From contig VYCQ01000012.1 of assembly GCA_009843865.1 (NCBI GenBank), forward strand, positions 1 through 64,000: a stretch of 64,000 nt of DNA, read 5' to 3'. Source of the stretch: Acidimicrobiia bacterium. Lineage in GTDB: Bacteria > Actinomycetota > Acidimicrobiia > Acidimicrobiales > Bin134. The translations under genes and the position numbers were made by a program. Below are positions 47,192 to 58,385 of the stretch, in pieces. Position 1 is the stretch's first letter. The number at the start of each line of letters is the position of its first letter. The notes below the pieces were generated by a model. That model did no database searches. It was not told the origin of the DNA and saw only the letters and a list, made by a program, of their open reading frames with translations.

Positions 47192-49224
47192 GGTATGAGG
47201 TTACTAGCGCGACGAACTCGCCAATGGCGTATCCACCACAATGCCAAGATGATTAATGCTGCGGCTGCTATTGCTACGCCAGCACCCGACAGGGAGGTGG
47301 CACGAATGGTGAGCTGTGATTTGCCGAGGTTCAATAAGCCATCGGGCGAGTTTACGTTGACTTTCAAGATGGTATCACCTGAGGTTTTGGCGCGCACCTG
47401 AACCTGCACCTGGTTGATGCCCGGGGAAAGTTGCTGTAACAGTGAGCTTCCTTCGGGAAAATCCAATTTGTCGCTGTTGAGGTCTAACCTCACGATCACA
47501 TCTTGATCTAGGTGGTTGCGGATGAGTATTGGGATGCTCTCGGTTTTACTGGTTAAGTTGATGCGTTGCTGGCTTGGAGGTTCTATAGCAGCCACCGTGT
47601 CGCGCACCGTTTGCGCCACAACTGCTAAGTATGCATCTCTTTCGATTTCGGTGAGGCCATAGGCACCAGAGAGCAGCAAGGCTCGTTGCAATGTGTCAAT
47701 CAACGTGCGCCCGGGGGTGTTAATAGCGGTGATGGGGTCTACCATGTTCTGGTATGAGCGGGCAATTTGTTGGCCGCCGTTAAGCGCAGCCTTGTAGTCC
47801 TCTCCGAAAGTGTTTTCGTTGGCAGGCAACACTTGGCGTAGCGTTGTGGGAGGCAGCCGCTCGGCGATGGTAGATGGGCTCACTAGCGACAAGATGGGGC
47901 TTGCTACGATCTCGTCTAACAACGTGCCCACGCTTTGAGCATCGGATGATGCGCTCAGTGGAGGGTTGATAATCACTCCGCGTACTTGTTGAGGATCTTC
48001 AAACCAATGGGCGGCCAAAGCGGCCGCGGTGATATAAGGATTTGGTGCGCTGTCATAAGGGGACGCAGCCAAGTTGGCGGTTACCATGCTGTCGATGGCC
48101 AATGCCTCGATCGTGTCGTCGGGGGTTCGCAGATAAAACGAGGTGCGAGCAGAAGTGGTGGCAGGCTGCTCGCTGGGATCAAGCAACGTATCAGGCACTA
48201 GCACCAATTCCACTCGTTCGCTTTTGAGGCGCTGTAGCAGCTCGGGGGTTGCTGAGGTGGACAGCATCATGGTGGTGTGGTCGGGACGGTTGTTTAGCTC
48301 TTCGGTTAGCACTCTGGTACCGGCTTCCATCTGCCAGCCGATCTCTAAGCTGAGGTTTTGAGCAATCCAAGAATCGCTATCGATGGGTACGTAGGTGTTG
48401 GCTGTGATCTGCCGGTTGACTGTGGCTTGCAGCAGCTGGGTTAAAAGTACGGCATGTTGTGGCTGGTTGCTTATTGCTAGCGCGTCTATGAGGTGAGGCT
48501 CTATTGCTGTCGTTATCGGCATTTGATGGGGATCGCGTGGGCTCAGCACATCAACTAGGGTCTGCAAGGTTGCTTCGGTCGTGCCAAGATTCACATTGTT
48601 TTGCGGATTTACTGCTAGTGGCCCGCCTGCCGACAGTGCTGTGGCAACTAGCAACGGGGTGCTGATCTCATCGTTTGAGGGTAGGTGTATTAAGAAGGTG
48701 TGGATGGTGTCTAGCACTGTGCCATCTGTGGCACGCAAGATGATGCTGAGCGGGTAGACACCTGCGTCGGGCAGCAACAGTGGTGGCGAACCGTTGGTCG
48801 TGTTGGTGGTGAAGCTTTTTACGGTGCGCAGGCGTAATGTGGAGGCTCCGCTGTTGTTCGGGTTGGGTATCTCCAACCCGTTGATCTGTTGCCAAATCAA
48901 GGTGTTGGGGGGCTCGATTAGTCGATCTTGGAATGCGGCACGGGAGCGAACAGGTACGCCTAAGATGAGGTCTAAGCTGGCGGAATTGGCCACGGGTAAA
49001 CCATCAGAATGCCCTTCAGCCTTAAAGGTGATCTCAAATTGTTCTTGTTCTGCTAGCCAAATGCTTTGGCTTAATAGATGAAGCGATGCGTCTTGCGGGC
49101 TTGGCTGCGTGTTGAGATGGGCTTTGGGTTGCGAGCTAGTGGGGTTGTGTTGGGCTGCTAGTGGTGTGGATAGTCCAACAAACAGCAGCATCACCCAGTA
49201 GAGCAACACCCGTGTGGGAGCCAT
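47188..49224 (-). CDS. Secreted/membrane-anchored protein, possibly DUF6049-like
   Basis: Signal peptide, C-terminal TM + RxRR; divergent neighbour of CCA-adding enzyme. Confidence 0.55.
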   Translation of the reverse strand: MAPTRVLLYWVMLLFVGLSTPLAAQHNPTSSQPKAHLNTQPSPQDASLHLLSQSIWLAEQEQFEITFKAEGHSDGLPVANSASLDLILGVPVRSRAAFQDRLIEPPNTLIWQQINGLEIPNPNNSGASTLRLRTVKSFTTNTTNGSPPLLLPDAGVYPLSIILRATDGTVLDTIHTFLIHLPSNDEISTPLLVATALSAGGPLAVNPQNNVNLGTTEATLQTLVDVLSPRDPHQMPITTAIEPHLIDALAISNQPQHAVLLTQLLQATVNRQITANTYVPIDSDSWIAQNLSLEIGWQMEAGTRVLTEELNNRPDHTTMMLSTSATPELLQRLKSERVELVLVPDTLLDPSEQPATTSARTSFYLRTPDDTIEALAIDSMVTANLAASPYDSAPNPYITAAALAAHWFEDPQQVRGVIINPPLSASSDAQSVGTLLDEIVASPILSLVSPSTIAERLPPTTLRQVLPANENTFGEDYKAALNGGQQIARSYQNMVDPITAINTPGRTLIDTLQRALLLSGAYGLTEIERDAYLAVVAQTVRDTVAAIEPPSQQRINLTSKTESIPILIRNHLDQDVIVRLDLNSDKLDFPEGSSLLQQLSPGINQVQVQVRAKTSGDTILKVNVNSPDGLLNLGKSQLTIRATSLSGAGVAIAAAALIILALWWIRHWRVRRASNLIP

Positions 49225-49287
49225 GAGCCATCAGCCTACCTGTGTAATGCTGGTACAAATGCTGTTACATCTTGGGAGGAGGCATCT

Positions 49288-50559
49288 ATGACCGATTCGA
49301 GTGCTTTAGCCAAGCGATTAGCACCCGTTTACGAAGAGGCCCAAGATCTCACAGACAGGTTCGCGGCGACGGGCTATCGGCTTTATTTAGTGGGCGGCAT
49401 GGTGCGTGATGCCCTGCTGGGTTTGTCGCTTCAGGAGGCTTTTGACTTGGACTTTACTACCGATGCTGAACCCCCTGTTGTAAAAGCCATTTTAGAAGAT
49501 TGTGCTGAAGCGTTGTGGACGCAAGGAGAGCGTTTCGGTACGATCGGCGCATACCTAGACGGGCGCAGGGTAGAGATAACAACCCATCGCAGTGAGTGTT
49601 ATGTCTCAGATTCTCGCAAGCCTGAGGTGGAGTTTTCTGATGCAATTCAGGTTGACCTGTCTAGGCGAGATTTTACCATCAACGCGATGGCTGTGGAGCT
49701 GCCTTCCGGGAGGTTGGTGGATCCTTTTGGTGGAGCTGATGACCTAGCTGCTCGCCGCCTTCGCACTCCTCTGGAACCCTGCGAGACCTTCAGCGACGAT
49801 CCCATTCGCATGATGCGAGCAGCCCGCTTTTTAGCTCAGTTCCAGTTAAGCTGCGAGCCGTCGCTCATATACGCGATCCAACAGATGGCAGAACGTCTCA
49901 GCATTGTGGCCCATGAGCGTATACGTGACGAGTTAGACAGGTTGCTGGATTTGGCGAATCCAGTGCCAGCATTTCAGCTTTTGTTTGACACCGACCTTGC
50001 TCACCGTGTGCTTGGCCCTATCTCAGATAGCGTAAGGGTGTTGGAGTGCCTTGGTCGCGCCGAATCTGATCCAATGGTGCGCCTAGCCGTGCTCATGTCT
50101 GGGGTGGGAGTCTCAACTGAAGTTCGCCAAGCGCTGATCGAACGGCGAGCCTCGAAAGAAGTAGCTCAAGTGGTGCCTGCTTTGTTGGGCTCGGCGCAAG
50201 CGGCTTTAGCAAGTCCGCCACAAGGGCTTAGCGATTTACGTCGATGGGTTGTCGATGCTCAAGGCAAGCATGCCGAAGCCATAGCTGTGGCCGCAGCACT
50301 TGGCGATGTCGGTTCGTTAGCTGCTGATGTCGCTGTCTTGCTTGAGGCTGAGCCTGACCTGTTTGGCCCGCCCGTGTTGGACGGTGGTGAGATAATGACC
50401 CTTCTGGGCCTGCTAGTTGGCCCAGAAGTTGGAGCCGCAGTAGCCGAACTTCGTCGCCATCGTTTAGAAGCTGGTCCGCTGAGCCCAGTGGAGGCTCGCG
50501 CCCATCTGCTTGAGTGGCATCGGCAGTCGACTGTGTATGCACCGCCGAGGTTGGTCTGA
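49288..50559 (+). CDS. CCA tRNA nucleotidyltransferase
   Basis: LYLVGGMVRDALLG, FDLDFTTDA, RRDFTINAMA. Confidence 0.93.
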   Translation: MTDSSALAKRLAPVYEEAQDLTDRFAATGYRLYLVGGMVRDALLGLSLQEAFDLDFTTDAEPPVVKAILEDCAEALWTQGERFGTIGAYLDGRRVEITTHRSECYVSDSRKPEVEFSDAIQVDLSRRDFTINAMAVELPSGRLVDPFGGADDLAARRLRTPLEPCETFSDDPIRMMRAARFLAQFQLSCEPSLIYAIQQMAERLSIVAHERIRDELDRLLDLANPVPAFQLLFDTDLAHRVLGPISDSVRVLECLGRAESDPMVRLAVLMSGVGVSTEVRQALIERRASKEVAQVVPALLGSAQAALASPPQGLSDLRRWVVDAQGKHAEAIAVAAALGDVGSLAADVAVLLEAEPDLFGPPVLDGGEIMTLLGLLVGPEVGAAVAELRRHRLEAGPLSPVEARAHLLEWHRQSTVYAPPRLV

Positions 50560-50618
50560 TCGGTCCGGGGTGAAATCCCTGTTGATACTTATGTAATGCT
50601 AATTGGTATACTCAATGT

Positions 50619-50876
50619 ATGGCACAATTAGTTACAAGGATGGATGATGAATTGCTAGTTCAAATTGATGAATTGGTAGAATGCGGCGAGGTTGAGTCTC
50701 GTTCGCAAGCAGTACGTAGTGCTTTGGAGAAAATGCTTGATGAGCGGCGTGGGAAACTTGTGGCTGAAGCTACTATCGAAGCGTATTGCCGCATACCGCA
50801 GACTGAGGACGAACTGCGCTGGGCAGATGCAGGGGCCAGAGAGATGATAGCGGAAGAGCCCTGGGAGCGCTGGTGA
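50619..50876 (+). CDS. RHH (CopG-like) antitoxin
   Basis: MDDELLVQIDELVECGEVESRSQAVRSAL. Confidence 0.88.
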   Translation: MAQLVTRMDDELLVQIDELVECGEVESRSQAVRSALEKMLDERRGKLVAEATIEAYCRIPQTEDELRWADAGAREMIAEEPWERW

Positions 50877-51181
50877 TTGTGTCGCAATATGAAATTTGGT
50901 GGGCCGAGAACGAAGCCAAAGCGCGGCCGGTTTTAGTGGTCAGCAGAAATGAGGCCATTCCAGTACTTGACGCGATTATGGTTGCTCCGATAACCCGGAC
51001 CATTCGAGGAATCTCTACTGAAGTTGCATTGGATATCGAAGATGGGCTGCCGCAGCCTTGTGTAGCCAACTTTGACAATTTGCAGCTGATGCGTAAGTCT
51101 TACCTCGTTGAGCGCATAGGCGCAATCTCCCATCGTCGATATGAGATCTGTATCGCCCTTAATGCTGTTGCTAATTGCTGA
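50873..51181 (+). CDS. MazF/PemK-like toxin
   Basis: YEIWWAENEAKARPVLVVSRNEAIPVLDAIMVAPITRTIRGIPTEV-type; 4-nt overlap. Confidence 0.88.
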   Translation: MIVSQYEIWWAENEAKARPVLVVSRNEAIPVLDAIMVAPITRTIRGISTEVALDIEDGLPQPCVANFDNLQLMRKSYLVERIGAISHRRYEICIALNAVANC

Positions 51182-51204
51182 TTGAGCCGATGCTTATGAG
51201 CGGT

Positions 51205-52284
51205 TTAGCTGATCTCGCCTCGGGCGTAGGCTTCCACCATCTCACGGGCGGCTTCGTCGCGGTATTGGACGGGCGGGCTTTTCATGAAGTATGCGGAGGG
51301 GCCAAGCAACGGACCCCCGATGCCATGGTCTAGACCAAGTTTGGCGCAGCGCAGCGCATCAATTATGACACCCGCTGAGTTGGGTGAGTCAACCACCTCA
51401 AGCTTGAGGTCAATGTTAAGGGGCACATCGCCAAAGCCTCGTCCTTCAAGGCGGATGTGAGCCCATTTCCGGTCGTTTAGCCAAGGTACATGGTCACTAG
51501 GGCCAATGTGAACGTTGTTGGTGGCTATGCCGTTGTCGATTTGGCTTGTAACCGACTGGGTTTTGGAAATCTTCTTGGACGCTAAACGGGATCGCTCCAA
51601 CATGTTCATAAAGTCCATGTTGCCGCCAAAGTTGAGCTGGTAGGTGCGGTCTAACTCGACACCTCTGTCTTCGTAGAGTCGGGCCAGGGTGCGATGTACG
51701 ATGGTGGCTCCTACTTGGCTTTTGATGTCGTCGCCTACTACTGGCACGCCAGCTTCGGTGAAGCGCTTCGCCCATTGCGGATCCGAAGCAATGAATACCG
51801 GGATGGCATTCACAAAGGCCACACCAGCCTCCAAGCAGCACTCGGCGTAGTAGCGCTGAGCTTGTTCAGAGCCAACCGGTAGGTACGACACGAGCACATC
51901 GGCGCGTGATTCTCGCAGTACCTCGGCTACGTCCACAGGTTCAATTGGCGATTCCTCGCACTGGGTGCGGTAGTACTCGCCAAACCCATCAAGGGTCGGG
52001 CCTCGCTGCACTCGTACACTCAGCTCTGGCACTTCACAGAACTGTACGGTGTTGTTGGGTTCTGACCAGATGGCCTTGCTGAGGTCTAGCCCCACCTTTG
52101 AAGCGTCTACGTCAAAAGCTGCTATTAGCTCTACATCGCTGATGTGGTAACCACCAAGCACCACATGCATGAGACCAGGTATGTGATCTGTGGGCTCAGC
52201 ATCGGCGTAGTAGTTCAGCCCCTGTACTAGTGAGTTAGCACAGTTGCCTATTCCGGCGATAGCGAGGCGGATGGGGTTGCTCAT
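51205..52284 (-). CDS. ino1: Inositol-3-phosphate synthase
   Basis: [47 protein letters not shown]. Confidence 0.93.
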   Translation of the reverse strand: MSNPIRLAIAGIGNCANSLVQGLNYYADAEPTDHIPGLMHVVLGGYHISDVELIAAFDVDASKVGLDLSKAIWSEPNNTVQFCEVPELSVRVQRGPTLDGFGEYYRTQCEESPIEPVDVAEVLRESRADVLVSYLPVGSEQAQRYYAECCLEAGVAFVNAIPVFIASDPQWAKRFTEAGVPVVGDDIKSQVGATIVHRTLARLYEDRGVELDRTYQLNFGGNMDFMNMLERSRLASKKISKTQSVTSQIDNGIATNNVHIGPSDHVPWLNDRKWAHIRLEGRGFGDVPLNIDLKLEVVDSPNSAGVIIDALRCAKLGLDHGIGGPLLGPSAYFMKSPPVQYRDEAAREMVEAYARGEIS

Positions 52285-52323
52285 TTTTGTTGCTCTCCTC
52301 GGGCCAAGTTTGGTTGACTTAGG

Positions 52324-52938
52324 TCAATCATTGGTTATTTTTTCAGAGTTTGGATTTTGAGTGTTCTGGTTGCGAGAACGCTCTTGAGCAATGAGGCGAT
52401 CCAGCCAGGCCAGATCAGACTCCAGACGCTCTCTGTCGCGTTCAAACAGCGAGTACACATAGCGATCTAGCGATTGCTCGGGGCTGCGTTGGGCTATGGC
52501 TTGTAGGTGTACTAGATGGGCGCGGCGCAACTCGAACAGCCACAAGCGTCTTTCGGGAGGCAAGAAACGGCAAAATGCTAGCTGCAAGCGAAAGCGACGT
52601 TCATTGTTGGCATCGTCTTGAAGCAGCTCTAGCAGGTGGTCTTCGCCAGCCGCGGTGATGTGATACACCTTACGATTGCGTCCTGACTCGGCCCGATTGT
52701 TGCGACGACGGTTTCTGCGAACAGGGTTGGTGGCGGTCACCGTTAAGTTCTCAGCAGCGGCCTCTTGAATCTCCGCTGAGGAGGTTACCCAGCCTCGTCG
52801 CTCTAGGCGGGCTAGTGCCGGGTACAAGGCACCAAAGGAGGTGGCGTAACCACCCACTAAGGTCTTTAGCCGTTTGTTTAGCTCATAGCCGTGGAGGTCG
52901 CCCTCTTTGAGCAAGCCGAGCACTGCCAAATCCAACAT
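52324..52938 (-). CDS. PadR family transcriptional regulator
   Basis: LDLAVLGLLKEGDLHGYELNKRL...GALYPALARLERRGWV. Confidence 0.92.
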   Translation of the reverse strand: MLDLAVLGLLKEGDLHGYELNKRLKTLVGGYATSFGALYPALARLERRGWVTSSAEIQEAAAENLTVTATNPVRRNRRRNNRAESGRNRKVYHITAAGEDHLLELLQDDANNERRFRLQLAFCRFLPPERRLWLFELRRAHLVHLQAIAQRSPEQSLDRYVYSLFERDRERLESDLAWLDRLIAQERSRNQNTQNPNSEKITND

Positions 52939-52989
52939 CGTTAGACATTATATCGAATAGTTATATCTGCACAACTAGTGCAAAAGCAG

Positions 52990-54000
52990 TTATTGGTTGC
53001 GAATCCAAACCGTGCGTTGCGGGAAGGGAATTTCGATACCCTCAGCATCAAATGCGTACTTGATTCGAGCCCGCAAAATCCGGCCCACGTTCCACTGTTC
53101 GCTGGGGTCAGTTTTCACCACCAACCGGATTACCACAGCATCGTCAGCAAGCTTTTCCACGCCCCAAATAGCTGGTTCTTCCAAGATGGTGGCATCTTCG
53201 CGGTTTTCTTGCCATAGCTCGTCGGCCACACGCTTCATGACTTCGCTGGCTTGGTCAATATCGGTGTCGTAGCTCACACCAATATCCAAGATGGCCCTTG
53301 CCCAAAGTTGAGAGTGGTTGGCGGTGCGGCGGATTTCACCGTTGGGCACCGTCCACACCACGCCATTTACATCTCGCAAGGTGGTGGTACGCAAGCTCAC
53401 TGTTTCGATTACGCCGGAGGTGTCACCCACATCCACCACGTCACCCACGCCGAATTGATCCTCAATCAGGATAAAGATGCCCGCTAGAAAATCTCGCACT
53501 AGAGATTGGGCACCAAAGCCAACTGCTAAGCCAGCGATACCAGCACCGGCAATTAGCGGCGCTAGGTCGATGTTCAGCTCGCTTAGACACAACAGCGCAG
53601 CTACGGCCAGGATCACTGCTGAGGCCAGGCTCTTCAGCACAGTGGCGATGGTGGCGATGCGCTGAGAACTGCGTACTTGACGCTCGTTAATGCGATTGAT
53701 GGCCTTGGCAGCCACCGACCCAATGTCTAGCTTGCTTGCGGATTTAAGTTGCTCTTCGGTTGAGGTCTCGGCTTGACGCATCAAACGAGCCACTGCCCGC
53801 TCAATCAGCTTGTGAATGATTTTTTTGGCGATCCACGCCACCAACAAGATGAGAACGATCCGCAGAGGGCGCTCTACCACCCAGCCGATAATCTCAGCCA
53901 AGCGCTCGTTTTCGGTGTTGTCGAAAACCAATTCGCAGAAGAACCCCGGGTCAGGTCCGCAAGCATCGTTTACGGTTTGCGCGAGTATCTCAAGAGCCAT
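52990..54000 (-). CDS. Mechanosensitive ion channel (MscS family)
   Basis: GAGIAGLAVGFGAQSLVRDFLAGIFILIEDQFGVGDVVDVG. Confidence 0.92.
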   Translation of the reverse strand: MALEILAQTVNDACGPDPGFFCELVFDNTENERLAEIIGWVVERPLRIVLILLVAWIAKKIIHKLIERAVARLMRQAETSTEEQLKSASKLDIGSVAAKAINRINERQVRSSQRIATIATVLKSLASAVILAVAALLCLSELNIDLAPLIAGAGIAGLAVGFGAQSLVRDFLAGIFILIEDQFGVGDVVDVGDTSGVIETVSLRTTTLRDVNGVVWTVPNGEIRRTANHSQLWARAILDIGVSYDTDIDQASEVMKRVADELWQENREDATILEEPAIWGVEKLADDAVVIRLVVKTDPSEQWNVGRILRARIKYAFDAEGIEIPFPQRTVWIRNQ

Positions 54001-54187
54001 TGGCTTAGGGTACCGGCGCTCAACGACAACATCTCATTTGTAGCTTTGGCTCTCCATTTATTGTTGTTTATTTCTGGTTGTCTACCCTTGGTTGTTATCA
54101 ATAAAGAAAATTGAGTGGAATAATATCAAGTTGAGGTGGTTGTCATTTGTTATAGGTAGCATTTCGAGGCAAAGTGAGGTAGATGTT

Positions 54188-56665
54188 GTGCTAGATCCCA
54201 ACCGGTGGACCTTAAAGACTAGGGAGGCCTTTAACGAGGCCACGGCCATGGCTCAGGCCCGCAGCAATCCTGAGGTGACACCCGATCACTTGTTGTTGGC
54301 GTTAATCGGCCAACCCGAGGGGGTGGTGTTGCCCGTGCTGCAACGTATCGAGGTTGCGTTGCCCGAGTTGCGTTCTCGTATAGAAGCAGAGCTTGTTAGG
54401 TTGCCCTCGGCTTACGGCACCGAGGTGCGCACCGATAGAGACCTCATCAAAACCATGGAGACTGCCGATGCTGCTCGCGTCGAGTTGGGTGATGAGTACC
54501 TGTCTACAGAGCATCTGCTGTTAGCCATGGCTGATCGGGTGGGCGTGGGTCGCAACCGCCTCTTAGACGCGCTTAGCGAGGTGCGAGGATCGCATCGGGT
54601 TACATCTGTCACGCCTGAAGAGTCGTTTCAAGCGTTAGAGAAGTATGGGCGAGAACTTACGGTATTGGCTAAAGAAGGCAAGTTAGATCCAGTGATCGGT
54701 CGCGATGAGGAGATTCGTCGCACCATTCAAGTGTTGAGCCGTCGTACCAAGAACAATCCGGTGTTGATCGGTGAGCCTGGGGTGGGCAAGACTGCCATTG
54801 CTGAGGGTCTAGCTCTGCGTATTGCTAGCGGAGATGTGCCTGAGGGTTTGAAGAATAAGCGGCTTGTGGTCTTAGACATGTCGGCAATGGTGGCTGGTGC
54901 CAAGTATCGCGGCGAGTTTGAAGAGCGGTTGAAGGCTGTTTTGAAGGAGATAACAGATGCTGACGGTCAAGTAATCACCTTTATCGATGAATTGCATACC
55001 ATCGTGGGCGCTGGTGCCGCTGAGGGTGCAATGGATGCTGGCAACATGATCAAACCCATGTTGGCCCGAGGCGAGTTGCACATGATCGGCGCTACCACGC
55101 TGAATGAGTTTCGCATCCACATCGAAAAAGATGCTGCTTTAGAGCGCCGTTTTCAACAGGTGTTTGTGGGCGAACCGTCGGTAGAAGATGCCATCGCTAT
55201 CTTGCGTGGCATAAAGGAGCGCTATGAAGTCCACCACGGCGTTCGTATTCAAGATGCCGCGTTGGTGTCCGCGGCGGTGCTGTCAGATCGTTATGTTACG
55301 GGTCGGTTCTTGCCTGACAAGGCCATTGATCTGGTGGATGAGGCAGCCTCTATGCTGCGTATTCAGATTGATTCTATGCCCACCGAGATTGATGTGGTAG
55401 ATCGCCGAACCCGTCAGCTTGAGATAGAGCAGGTGGCGCTGGCAAAGGAGTCGGATGCTGCTTCTACAGAGCGTTTAGAGTTGTTAGAGAAGGAGTTGGC
55501 CAACCTGCGTGAGGAGTTGGCTGGCATGCAGGCTCATTGGCAGTCTGAGAAAGAGGCCATCGGCCAAATCCGTATGCTCAAAGAAGAACATGATGCGCTA
55601 CGCACTGCGCTAGACAGAGAAGGCGACTTGGAGCGAGCCGCTGAGATTCGCTTTGGCAAGCTGCCAGAGTTAGAGCGGCAGATAGCAGAGGCTGATGAGC
55701 GGTTAGCAGAGCTTCAAGCTGACCGGCAGATGCTCAAAGAAGAGGTAGACCCAGACGACGTGGCAGCCGTTGTGTCGCGTTGGACGGGGGTGCCGGTGAC
55801 CCGCTTGTTGGAAGGTGAAACTCAAAAGCTCTTGCGTTTGGAATCGGTGTTGGGTGAGCGAGTAGTGGGTCAGGAGGAGCCAGTGCATCTTGTGGCATCG
55901 GCTATTCGTCGTAGTCGAGTTGGTCTAGCAGATCCCAATCGCCCTATTGGGACGTTTTTGTTCATTGGCCCTACTGGTGTGGGTAAGACAGAACTCGCTC
56001 GAACCCTAGCTGAGTTCTTATTCGACGACGAGCGGGCAATGGTGCGTATTGATATGTCGGAATACATGGAAAAGCATGCGGTGTCTCGCTTGATTGGCGC
56101 GCCTCCGGGCTATGTGGGCTTTGATGCAGGTGGGCAGCTTACCGAGGCAGTTCGGCGACGACCTTATGCGGTGGTATTGCTGGATGAAATCGAAAAAGCT
56201 CATTCCGATGTGTTTAACGTGCTCTTGCAATTGCTGGATGACGGTCGGCTCACCGATGGGCAAGGGCGCACTGTGGATTTTGCCAATACGGTGTTGATTA
56301 TGACCTCTAATTTAGCGGTTGATCCTAAGGAGTATTTCCGCCCTGAATTCGTGAACCGGATTGACGACATAGTGCGCTTTGGCGAGCTGAGCCGTGAGCA
56401 TCTAGGCCAGATCGCGGATCTTCAAATCCGTCGGTTGGTAGATCGTTTAGCTGGCAAACGTATTCATTTGGAGGTTGCCGTAGGCGTGCGTAACAAGTTG
56501 GCAGCAGATGGCCACGATTCGGCTTACGGTGCCCGTCCGCTTAAGCGGTTGGTTCAGCGAGAGCTAGCAGATTGTCTGGCCACCGCAGTATTAAGTGGCA
56601 GTATTGGCGAGGGCGACAGCGTTGCGGCTCAGCTTAATGATGACGGGGAGATCGTCGTTGCATAA
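54188..56665 (+). CDS. clpB: ATP-dependent chaperone ClpB
   Basis: Two Walker A motifs [15 protein letters not shown] / [15 protein letters not shown]; coiled-coil middle; GTG start proposed. Confidence 0.93.
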   Translation: MLDPNRWTLKTREAFNEATAMAQARSNPEVTPDHLLLALIGQPEGVVLPVLQRIEVALPELRSRIEAELVRLPSAYGTEVRTDRDLIKTMETADAARVELGDEYLSTEHLLLAMADRVGVGRNRLLDALSEVRGSHRVTSVTPEESFQALEKYGRELTVLAKEGKLDPVIGRDEEIRRTIQVLSRRTKNNPVLIGEPGVGKTAIAEGLALRIASGDVPEGLKNKRLVVLDMSAMVAGAKYRGEFEERLKAVLKEITDADGQVITFIDELHTIVGAGAAEGAMDAGNMIKPMLARGELHMIGATTLNEFRIHIEKDAALERRFQQVFVGEPSVEDAIAILRGIKERYEVHHGVRIQDAALVSAAVLSDRYVTGRFLPDKAIDLVDEAASMLRIQIDSMPTEIDVVDRRTRQLEIEQVALAKESDAASTERLELLEKELANLREELAGMQAHWQSEKEAIGQIRMLKEEHDALRTALDREGDLERAAEIRFGKLPELERQIAEADERLAELQADRQMLKEEVDPDDVAAVVSRWTGVPVTRLLEGETQKLLRLESVLGERVVGQEEPVHLVASAIRRSRVGLADPNRPIGTFLFIGPTGVGKTELARTLAEFLFDDERAMVRIDMSEYMEKHAVSRLIGAPPGYVGFDAGGQLTEAVRRRPYAVVLLDEIEKAHSDVFNVLLQLLDDGRLTDGQGRTVDFANTVLIMTSNLAVDPKEYFRPEFVNRIDDIVRFGELSREHLGQIADLQIRRLVDRLAGKRIHLEVAVGVRNKLAADGHDSAYGARPLKRLVQRELADCLATAVLSGSIGEGDSVAAQLNDDGEIVVA

Positions 56666-56672
56666 ACAGGGG

Positions 56673-58208
56673 TCAGCCGGTTTCGCTGATTGTTACTGAT
56701 TTGACGGTTACCGCCGGTTCGGGGCTTCCGCCTAGTGGGTTGCCGGGTTCGGCAACATGGCTAGCCAAGATTGCCTCGGCCACTACAAGGCTTGCGTCGT
56801 CCATTTGGCCGAACACCACATAGGTGCCCTGACTGTTTAGCAGTGCGGCGTTCTCGTTGACTGTGAAGAAGAACTGCGCGCTAGCGCTGTTGGGTGCTGA
56901 TGTGCGGGCCATGACGATCTGGCCCGGCTCGTAGGTAAAGTTTGATCCTTCGTCTATGATGGAGTAGCCAGGGCCAGGATCAGCTGGCGAGTTGGTGTGG
57001 GGAGCCCCTCCTTGGATGATGCCAATGCCGGGGTCGGTGCGGAATAAGAGCGTGTTGTCGTAGTAGTGATGCAGGGCCAGCACAGCGAAGTTGTTGGCAG
57101 TTATGGGTGTGTTTACCATGTCGAGAGCGACCCGTATCTCACCAGCGGTGGTGTCAAACACTGCGGTGTACTGAAGGGTTGGATCTAAGCAGAGGGGCTG
57201 AGGGTCCAAGAACTCCAAGATCACCGGCCCCGAGCCGTCGATTGGCGGGCATGAGTCCCAGGGGCCCGATTCGAAATGCTCAGACTCAAAGTCTCCTGTG
57301 TCGTTTAGATCAGAAGAGCCAAAATCAGACGAGTCAGTCTCAGTAGAGCTTGTCTCAGAGGGGTCAACATCAGAGGAGGTTGCGGCATCGTTTAGTAGCG
57401 CGATCTCTTCTGGTGTGAGGCATCTGTTCTGAAGTGCTTCAAGCTCGCGTACTAGTTCTCTCATTTCTTCTTCTTCGGCTTCTTCATTGTTAAGCATGAG
57501 GTCGATCATCTCGTCGGGGATGCCCTCGGCTACGCATTGTGCACTGGCTTGAGAAAGACCTTGTTGAACGTATTCTTCTTGGAGCAGTGTTCGAATGTCG
57601 ACGCAGGCTTGAAAGGTTGTGGTTGTTTCCTCTGCGCTGAGCCCAAAGGTTTCGTCTGTTTCTGCGATTAGTATGTTTTCTGCCACAGTTCGGATGCTCT
57701 CATCTGATGTTTCGGAGGCTATACAGGTTGCTATTTGTGGCGGCGTACCGTCAGCGGCGATTGTGCTTTCTAAAACGTCCCGCCAATCCAGGCAATTTAT
57801 TGAGCTGTCCACGATTGTGGAAATCTCAGCCTCGCTAATTGCAAATTCTTCACCCAGCGCAAAGTCGCCCCTCGTCTCATAGGCTGCGGTCATCGAATCA
57901 GGGTTGAGCCCGAGTTCGTTGAGGCGATTGTCTGAGAAGGTTTCAGCTATTTTGTTGGCCAGGCATTGCAGTCCATCTTCAGCCAACGCGTCCGACCCCA
58001 TTTCGTTGTTCAATAGCACTAAGAACATCGCATCAGCTAGCTCTTGTTGGGTCTGGGTGAGCATCCCAGCGGTGCTTGATGAGTCGGGGGTATCAACGGC
58101 CTCGGATTGGGTAGTCGCAGTAGCGATATCCTCTTCGCTACTACTGGAGCAAGCTGTCGCAAGCAGCGAGATTAATCCCAAGTATAAGAGTATTTTCGAC
58201 ATGCGCAT
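56673..58208 (-). CDS. Lipoprotein with C-terminal cyclophilin-type peptidyl-prolyl isomerase domain
   Basis: LLATACSSSS lipobox; ALHHYYDNTLLFR...IQGGAP, SAQFFFTVNENAALLNSQGTYVVFGQM. Confidence 0.85.
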   Translation of the reverse strand: MRMSKILLYLGLISLLATACSSSSEEDIATATTQSEAVDTPDSSSTAGMLTQTQQELADAMFLVLLNNEMGSDALAEDGLQCLANKIAETFSDNRLNELGLNPDSMTAAYETRGDFALGEEFAISEAEISTIVDSSINCLDWRDVLESTIAADGTPPQIATCIASETSDESIRTVAENILIAETDETFGLSAEETTTTFQACVDIRTLLQEEYVQQGLSQASAQCVAEGIPDEMIDLMLNNEEAEEEEMRELVRELEALQNRCLTPEEIALLNDAATSSDVDPSETSSTETDSSDFGSSDLNDTGDFESEHFESGPWDSCPPIDGSGPVILEFLDPQPLCLDPTLQYTAVFDTTAGEIRVALDMVNTPITANNFAVLALHHYYDNTLLFRTDPGIGIIQGGAPHTNSPADPGPGYSIIDEGSNFTYEPGQIVMARTSAPNSASAQFFFTVNENAALLNSQGTYVVFGQMDDASLVVAEAILASHVAEPGNPLGGSPEPAVTVKSVTISETG

Positions 58209-58257
58209 GATCCTACCTATTTCTTGGGGCTTATATCCCTAAGTGTCGAAGCGCCTA

Positions 58258-58374
58258 TCACGGCGCATCCTTGAACAGCGCGTTTGCGAGGTCTTCGGGC
58301 GTTCCCTCGAAGGTGAACACTTCGTCAGGATCGTAGGCATCCTCTAGTTCTGGCGGCGGTTCTTCTGACGGCAC
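58258..58374 (-). CDS. 38-aa small ORF at the end of the transposon operon
   Basis: GTG start with ggagag SD; homologue (decayed) at 8839; not in the supplied ORF track. Confidence 0.65.
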   Translation of the reverse strand: MPSEEPPPELEDAYDPDEVFTFEGTPEDLANALFKDAP

Positions 58375-58385
58375 GGCGCTCTCCT

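Noticed and set aside
54092-54187. N-terminal 32-residue extension of ClpB in the ORF track
   Set aside because: Homology starts at [17 protein letters not shown] at 54188 is the more likely start.
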